From Kangiellaceae bacterium (GTDB taxonomy: Bacteria > Pseudomonadota > Gammaproteobacteria > Enterobacterales > Kangiellaceae), in assembly GCA_030148365.1 (NCBI GenBank), contig JASBTO010000057.1, positions 1 through 10,542 on the forward strand: DNA of 10,542 nt, given 5' to 3'. This document shows positions 7,534 to 10,542 of the stretch, piece by piece. The notes beneath the pieces are model-generated. The model was given only the letters and a program-made list of their open reading frames with translations. It was not told the origin of the DNA and did no database searches. The position numbers were made by a program, and so were the translations under genes. Numbering within the stretch: the stretch's first letter is position 1; every line of letters starts with the position of its first letter.

Positions 7534-8561
7534 CGGGCTGCCCTCGCCAGGTCGTTGCGGCCGGCAGCGGTGACAAAGGGCGCCAGACCGGCCATCAGCG
7601 CGTGGAAATCTTCCGGCGCCAGGGATTGGGCGGCATCCGACAAGGCCGCGGCAGGATCCCGGTGCACTTCGACCATGACGCCATCGGCGCCGCAGGCCAC
7701 CGCCGCTTTCGCCATGGGCGCGACCAGGCTGCGGATGCCCGTGCCGTGGGAGGGATCCACCAGCACCGGCAGGTGACTGCGCTCCTTGATAAATGCCACG
7801 GCGTTGAGATCAAGGGTATTGCGGGTCGCGGTCTCGAAGGTCCGTATGCCACGCTCGCAAATCACCACATTGGCATTGCCGGTCGAGACAATGTATTCCG
7901 CCGCCAGCAGCAACTCCTCGACCGTCGCTGACATACCCCGCTTGAGCACCACCGGGTGTCCGGTCTCCCCCACCGCCTTGAGCATGGCAAAGTTCTGCAT
8001 GTTGCGGGCGCCGATCTGCAGGGCTGAAACATGCTCGACCATGGCCTCCAGATCCTTGGCGTCAATCAGTTCCGACACCGTGGGCATACCGGTTTCCCGG
8101 GACACCGCCTTGAGGATTTCCAGACCCTCGAGGCCGAGTCCCTGAAAACTGTAAGGGCTGGTTCTGGGCTTGAAAGCGCCGCCGCGCAGCATCACCGCGC
8201 CTTCAGCCTTAACCTTTTGCGCCGTCTCCAGCATCTGCTCAAAACTCTCGACCGCGCATGGTCCTGCAATCACGGTAAAGCCTTTGCCACCAATGGTTAC
8301 GGGACCAATCTGCACGTGCGAGTCCTGGGGTTGAAGCTCGCGACTGACCAGTTTGTACTTGCTCAGTACCGGTCTTACCGACTCGACCATGGGATGATTC
8401 TGCAGATGCAGTTTTTGCAGAATTCTTTCGTCGCCCAGCGCGCCGAGGACCGTCCGCTCCACGCCGGGCATATGCAATGGCTGCAAGCCAAAATCCTCGA
8501 TCTGTCCGAGCAGTTCCCGGGCAACTGCATCATCAGCTTCTTTTTTCAGTACAATAATCAT
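7530..8561 (-). CDS. aroF: 3-deoxy-7-phosphoheptulonate (DAHP) synthase, type I-beta with N-terminal ferredoxin-like regulatory domain
   Basis: A 343-residue enzyme that condenses phosphoenolpyruvate and erythrose-4-phosphate, the first step of the shikimate pathway. Residues 1 to about 75 form the ferredoxin-like domain (MIIVLKK, ERTVLGALGD, YKLVSRE), which binds Tyr/Phe in the Thermotoga enzyme. The barrel follows: AGPCAVE with metal ligand Cys102 (same number as in Thermotoga), KPRTSPYSFQGLG, QIGARNMQNF, LKRGM, CERGIRTFE, DPSHGTG with the His ligand, VEVH with the Glu ligand, and LSDAAQSL with the Asp ligand. Usual enteric isozymes (AroF/G/H of E. coli) are type I-alpha and lack this domain. 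The ATG at 8561 has AAGGAA 10 bases upstream. An in-frame ATG at 8612 would add 17 residues encoded across a terminator hairpin and is not favoured. The stop overlaps trpE (GTGA). First enzyme gene of the operon; no Trp residues. Confidence 0.95.
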   Translation of the reverse strand: MIIVLKKEADDAVARELLGQIEDFGLQPLHMPGVERTVLGALGDERILQKLHLQNHPMVESVRPVLSKYKLVSRELQPQDSHVQIGPVTIGGKGFTVIAGPCAVESFEQMLETAQKVKAEGAVMLRGGAFKPRTSPYSFQGLGLEGLEILKAVSRETGMPTVSELIDAKDLEAMVEHVSALQIGARNMQNFAMLKAVGETGHPVVLKRGMSATVEELLLAAEYIVSTGNANVVICERGIRTFETATRNTLDLNAVAFIKERSHLPVLVDPSHGTGIRSLVAPMAKAAVACGADGVMVEVHRDPAAALSDAAQSLAPEDFHALMAGLAPFVTAAGRNDLARAAR

Positions 8562-8573
8562 GATTTCTGTTTC

Positions 8574-8609
8574 CTTGAATAAAATAAAACCCGCACGCCG
8601 GCGGGTTTT
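8574..8609 (-). terminator. Second intrinsic terminator, between trp attenuator and DAHP synthase gene
   Basis: On the minus strand a perfect 9-bp stem, AAAACCCGC (8609-8601) with GCGGGTTTT (8594-8586), encloses a 6-base loop and runs into TTTTATTTTATT. It ends about a dozen bases before the aroF start and borders the AAGGAA ribosome binding site. It has the form of a Rho-independent terminator and lies downstream of the complete trpL attenuator, so polymerases that pass the first stop must pass this one too. It could be a second attenuator or an RNA structure that tunes aroF translation. An opposing plus-strand role is less likely because no plus-strand gene ends here. Confidence 0.72.
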
Positions 8610-8636
8610 CATACAGGTACGATTCCGCCTCGACAG

Positions 8637-8687
8637 TTATGCGCCGCTTCGCCAGGGGTTGCTGCTAGTCAGGTGGTTTGCTTCCAT
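8637..8687 (-). CDS. Possible second leader peptide (16 codons, one Trp)
   Basis: ATG at 8687 follows GAGGAG by 10 bases and opens a 16-codon frame ending in TAA: MEANHLTSSNPWRSGA. It lies between the trpL attenuator and the second terminator, which begins 27 bases after its stop. The single Trp codon is at 8654-8652, and bases around it (CTGGCG, 8655-8650) could pair with CGCCGG (8603-8598) in the 5' arm and loop of the second terminator. That pairing has only six pairs including one G-U, so the control model is speculative. A short frame of this length also arises often by chance. Confidence 0.3.
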   Translation of the reverse strand: MEANHLTSSNPWRSGA

Positions 8688-8728
8688 GGTCTGTCTGCTC
8701 CTCGGGTCGTGTTGCAAATTTCAGGCAT

Positions 8729-8758
8729 AAAAAAAGCCCGCTCTCGGAGCGGGCTTTT
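8729..8758 (-). terminator. trp attenuator terminator (segments 3 and 4)
   Basis: A perfect 12-bp stem, AAAAGCCCGCTC (8758-8747) with GAGCGGGCTTTT (8743-8732), encloses the 3-base loop CGA and is followed by a run that gives seven U in total (8735-8729). It is a strong intrinsic terminator on the minus strand and stands 29 bases after the trpL stop. The same stem with a T-run on the plus strand is shorter (four T), so the terminator is oriented for the trp operon. It would also stop any transcript that reads through from the ParA gene. Confidence 0.92.
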
Positions 8759-8814
8759 GCGATCAGTAAACAGAATTCAGATACGCACTAGCAAACCCGC
8801 TCTCGTTGAGCGAG
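8747..8814 (-). promoter_or_regulatory. trp attenuator alternative pairing region (segments 1, 2 and 3)
   Basis: Segment 1, CTCGCTC (8814-8808), begins directly after the third Trp codon of trpL. It pairs with segment 2, GAGCGGG (8802-8796), over 7 bp with one G-U and a 5-base loop. Segment 2 extended, GAGCGGGTTTGC (8802-8791), can instead pair with segment 3, GCAAA...CCCGCTC (8760-8747), as 7 plus 5 bp with a 2-base bulge, forming the antiterminator. Segment 2 is a near copy of segment 4, so 2:3 and 3:4 exclude each other. A ribosome stalled at the Trp codons would cover segment 1 and favour 2:3 (read-through); a ribosome reaching the stop covers 2 and favours 3:4 (termination). This matches the enteric trp attenuation design. 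Confidence 0.9.
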
Positions 8815-8859
8815 CCACCACCAGGAAACCTGCGGGAATTTTGCTGTCATTGCGTTCAT
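8788..8859 (-). CDS. trpL: trp operon leader peptide with three consecutive Trp codons
   Basis: A 23-codon frame from ATG 8859 to TAG 8788. Its sequence begins MNAMTAKFPQVSWWWLAQ, with TGG-TGG-TGG at 8823-8815. Its role is to sense charged tRNA-Trp by ribosome stalling; the peptide itself is not expected to have a function. The Trp codons sit immediately before segment 1 of the attenuator hairpins, exactly where stalling must act. No good Shine-Dalgarno sequence is seen before ATG 8859 or before the inner ATG at 8850, which is odd for a leader that must be translated efficiently. The best promoter candidate would start the transcript at or next to this ATG, so leaderless initiation is possible. 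It lies 45 bases after the ParA gene stop. Confidence 0.88.
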   Translation of the reverse strand: MNAMTAKFPQVSWWWLAQRERVC

Positions 8860-8866
8860 GGCTTTG

Positions 8867-8895
8867 AAAGTAACCAATCCCCGGGAGCGGGTCAA
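8867..8895 (-). promoter_or_regulatory. Candidate sigma70 promoter of the trp operon
   Basis: TTGACC (8895-8890) and TACTTT (8872-8867) are separated by 17 bases, with five and three matches to the -35 and -10 consensus. The arrangement recalls E. coli trp (TTGACA, 17 bases, TTAACT). The start point would fall near 8860, almost on the trpL ATG. I see no TrpR-type palindrome around it. The weak -10 and the lack of a 5' leader keep the confidence low; an alternative is transcription from the ParA-gene promoter. Confidence 0.42.
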
Positions 8896-8904
8896 CGAAA
8901 AGTT

Positions 8905-9615
8905 TCAGGAATTTACAAAGGCGTCGACCCGGGCCGGACTGACAAGGCGCGTTGCACCCTGCTTTGCCACCAGTCGCTTGATGCTGGAGGTGAGGGACCA
9001 GATTTCCAGCTTGGCCGCCATGTCACTCCATTCCGCGACGGTACGTCCTTCGGCAAAGGAATCCAGATAGGCGACCCGGTAACCCAGGCGGATCCGGAAA
9101 TCCTGGAGGCCCAGTTCCCGGACTGCCTCCCGCGCGACTTCCGGAGCGGAATGTGTCCTTATGCGAAAACGGTTCCAGCAGATCCTGACCAACAAATCCT
9201 TGCGCTTTGCCATGGCGGCCTTGGCCAGTTCGGCAATTTCACCGGTTGCCCAGACTTCGACCGGGGACGGGCTGAGGGGCACCAGGACCAGATCCGACAG
9301 CATCATGGCGACGCGGGTCAGACCGGTAATCCGGGGATGACCATCGACCAGGATAAAATCGTACTTGCCGACATTGTCCCGGATGGCTTTCTGCAACATC
9401 GCCGGCGTGCGGGCGGTCACCAGCACCATATTGGAAGTCCGGTTGTCATCCTCGCGAAGAGCAAACCAGTTACCCAGTGAGTATTGGGGATGGTCCGTGT
9501 CGATCAACAGCACCCGTTGACGGTCGCCAAGGGTGGCAGCGACATTCGCGCACAGGGTCGACTTGCCCGAACCGCCTTTCATCTGCAGAAAGGAAATAAT
9601 TTTTGCCCTCGCCAT
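8905..9615 (-). CDS. ParA/MinD-family ATPase, orphan (no ParB partner in view)
   Basis: A 236-residue protein of the ParA partition ATPase family. It has a deviant Walker A motif KGGSGKST at 13-20 with the signature Lys13, a Walker A' region LLIDTD at 36-41 followed by HPQYSLGNW, and a Walker B/switch region ILVDGHPR. It then has the SDLVLVPLSPSPVEVWA segment typical of small plasmid-type ParA proteins (canonical ...PSP-x-DVWA). Compared with the usual DADPQGS, one extra residue (His42) stands before PQ. There is no N-terminal DNA-binding domain, so it resembles the short ParA class. I chose ATG 9615 (GAGAG 5 bases upstream) over a GTG two codons earlier. It lies between pilY1 and trpL on the same strand and has its own promoter. 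Such ATPases position DNA or protein complexes on the nucleoid or at the poles; the cargo here is unknown. Five Trp residues contrast with the Trp-poor operon downstream. Confidence 0.85.
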   Translation of the reverse strand: MARAKIISFLQMKGGSGKSTLCANVAATLGDRQRVLLIDTDHPQYSLGNWFALREDDNRTSNMVLVTARTPAMLQKAIRDNVGKYDFILVDGHPRITGLTRVAMMLSDLVLVPLSPSPVEVWATGEIAELAKAAMAKRKDLLVRICWNRFRIRTHSAPEVAREAVRELGLQDFRIRLGYRVAYLDSFAEGRTVAEWSDMAAKLEIWSLTSSIKRLVAKQGATRLVSPARVDAFVNS

Positions 9616-9647
9616 AACCACTCTCAGGTATCGCCATTCGGGCTCTA

Positions 9648-9677
9648 TTTATAGTAGACAACGAGGCCGGTTTGCAA
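9648..9677 (-). promoter_or_regulatory. Likely sigma70 promoter of the ParA-family gene
   Basis: TTGCAA (9677-9672) and TATAAA (9653-9648) are separated by 18 bases; the -10 matches consensus at five of six positions and the -35 at four. Transcription would start near 9641, giving a leader of about 26 bases before ATG 9615. Read-through could also reach trpL. Confidence 0.6.
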
Positions 9678-9683
9678 GTCACT

Positions 9684-9719
9684 CCCGGACAGACGCCGGC
9701 CCCCTGTTATCGGTCCGGG
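9684..9719 (-). repeat. Inverted repeat upstream of the ParA promoter
   Basis: CCCGGAC (9684-9690) and GTCCGGG (9713-9719) form a perfect 7-bp dyad around 22 bases. It lies 6 bases upstream of the -35 element and about 50 bases after the pilY1 stop. There is no T-run, so it is not a standard intrinsic terminator. It may be an operator or a residual hairpin after pilY1; in GC-rich DNA it may also be chance. Confidence 0.35.
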
Positions 9720-9768
9720 CCCAAATCGGGGCGTCGAGTCTTTCTCCCGGGTAGCTAGCTTCGCCTTG

Positions 9769-10542
9769 TCAGCCGTCCCGTTCCCGCCACTTGACGACTT
9801 GCAGGTCAAAATCCTCGTCGATTTCAAACAGATCGGCCCCCAGCAAGCCCAGAATTCGGCCGTCCTCGGAAAAATACAGCCCCACACCGGCGATACCTGG
9901 CGCCAGAGCGCCCTCACCGTCACCATTTCGGACGAGGCGATCGCTTGCGTCGAGGAAACCATCGGCATTGGTATCCCGGGCCGGCGCCCCATCATCCAAT
10001 TCGACGGCGTAGAGGCGAGTGGCGCCAATATTGCCCGCACAGGAGTCTCCGGCCGGTGCATAGGCCGGGATCCACAGGGTGCCATTAAAGGTCACCGCGG
10101 GCTCGAGAATCTTTTCTCCGCTGGCGGTATCCAGGGCAAGGTACCAGCCCCTTTTGCCCGCCGACTCAATCATCCCGACAGCATCGCTGTCGAACCCGGT
10201 GACATCCACAAGGTCGTCAAGGGTCAGGTCCCCTTCAAATTGACCTTTCAGAACGCCCGTGTCCCGCACGGAAAAAAAATAATCACGGACAGACTTGTTC
10301 AGTGGATGGGCGCGATAGCCGCTGCCGAGGGAGACGGCGATAAAGGATTTACCGCCAGGCCGACGCACATAGGCAATGTCCGGTCGCGCGAAAAAACGGC
10401 GATTACCTTCAATATCCGTCTCGGGAGCCCCGGCAGCGTCAGTCTGAAAGTCCGCAATACGGCCACCGGTAATAACCGGTTTCGGGGCGGCGGCATCATT
10501 GTCGATATCAAACCGGAAAATCTGCCCGGCGCTGTCCGCCGC
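9769..10542 (-). CDS. pilY1: PilY1-like type IV pilus assembly/adhesin protein, C-terminal part, cut by window edge
   Basis: The last 257 residues of a protein that continues beyond 10542. It matches the C-terminal beta-propeller (PilC/PilY domain) of PilY1: GQIFRFDID near the start, NRRFFARPDI, the family signature SGYRAHPLN, RDYFFSVRD, GWYLAL...GEKIL, TFNGTLWIPAYAP, a Cys, then GATRLYAVELDDG. PilY1 is an outer-membrane or tip-associated protein that promotes pilus extension, adhesion and twitching, acting outside the cytoplasm. A calcium-loop-like segment DTNADGFLDASD follows the LYAV motif. The family N terminus (signal peptide, possible von Willebrand A domain) is not visible. In many relatives pilY1 is followed by pilE or another minor pilin; here it is followed by the ParA-family gene. 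The stop is TGA at 9771-9769. Confidence 0.88.
   Translation of the reverse strand, partial: AADSAGQIFRFDIDNDAAAPKPVITGGRIADFQTDAAGAPETDIEGNRRFFARPDIAYVRRPGGKSFIAVSLGSGYRAHPLNKSVRDYFFSVRDTGVLKGQFEGDLTLDDLVDVTGFDSDAVGMIESAGKRGWYLALDTASGEKILEPAVTFNGTLWIPAYAPAGDSCAGNIGATRLYAVELDDGAPARDTNADGFLDASDRLVRNGDGEGALAPGIAGVGLYFSEDGRILGLLGADLFEIDEDFDLQVVKWRERDG

Noticed and set aside
8669..8728. 19-codon frame starting right after the attenuator U-run (MPEICN...)
   Set aside because: Its start codon directly follows the U tract with no ribosome binding site, and it overlaps the better-supported short frame at 8637-8687.
8779..8795. CTAGTGCGTA resembling half of a TrpR operator
   Set aside because: No matching second half at the right spacing, and it lies downstream of the leader peptide rather than over the promoter.
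8806..9480. Plus-strand frame of 224 codons over the ParA-family gene
   Set aside because: Antisense of a gene with clear Walker motifs; no own domain, and its start lies within the trp leader peptide.

Overview
The window looks like chromosomal DNA of a gammaproteobacterium. It has a complete enteric-type trp gene order with a TrpC-TrpF fusion and separate trpG and trpD, a Trp-codon leader peptide with an attenuator, a YfcL-family gene, and the end of a PilY1 type IV pilus gene. All nine full-length protein genes, the two partial edge genes and the leader peptide lie on the minus strand, so the biology reads from high to low coordinates. I cannot name the genus.

Layout in transcription order: (1) 10542-9769, the C-terminal 257 residues of a PilY1-like pilus/adhesin protein, open at the window edge. 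(2) 9768-9616, a short gap with an inverted repeat and a good sigma70-type promoter. (3) 9615-8905, a ParA-family ATPase without a ParB partner. (4) 8904-8562, the 343-base control region: a possible promoter, a 23-codon leader peptide with three consecutive Trp codons, a textbook set of alternative RNA hairpins ending in a 12-bp terminator, and about 120 bases later a second intrinsic terminator next to the ribosome binding site of the first enzyme gene. (5) 8561-1, the operon itself: DAHP synthase of the Thermotoga/Bacillus (I-beta) type, then trpE, trpG, trpD, trpCF, trpB, trpA, yfcL and aroA, which is cut by the left edge.

The operon joins the entry step of the shikimate pathway (DAHP synthase), an AroA-like EPSP synthase homologue of the step before chorismate, and all seven tryptophan-branch activities in one transcription unit. 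Almost every gene junction overlaps: GTGA, TGATG, 13 nt, 8 nt, ATGA, ATGA, then a 26-nt gap, then ATGA. This implies tight translational coupling. The leader shows that the unit is controlled by charged tRNA-Trp: ribosome stalling at the WWW codons exposes segment 2, which pairs with segment 3 and prevents the terminator.

The points most worth a second look are the possible two-stage attenuator, the I-beta DAHP synthase at the head of a trp operon, and the substituted substrate-binding motifs of the AroA homologue. The very short or absent 5' leader implied by the best promoter candidate and the orphan ParA between pilY1 and trpL are also notable.
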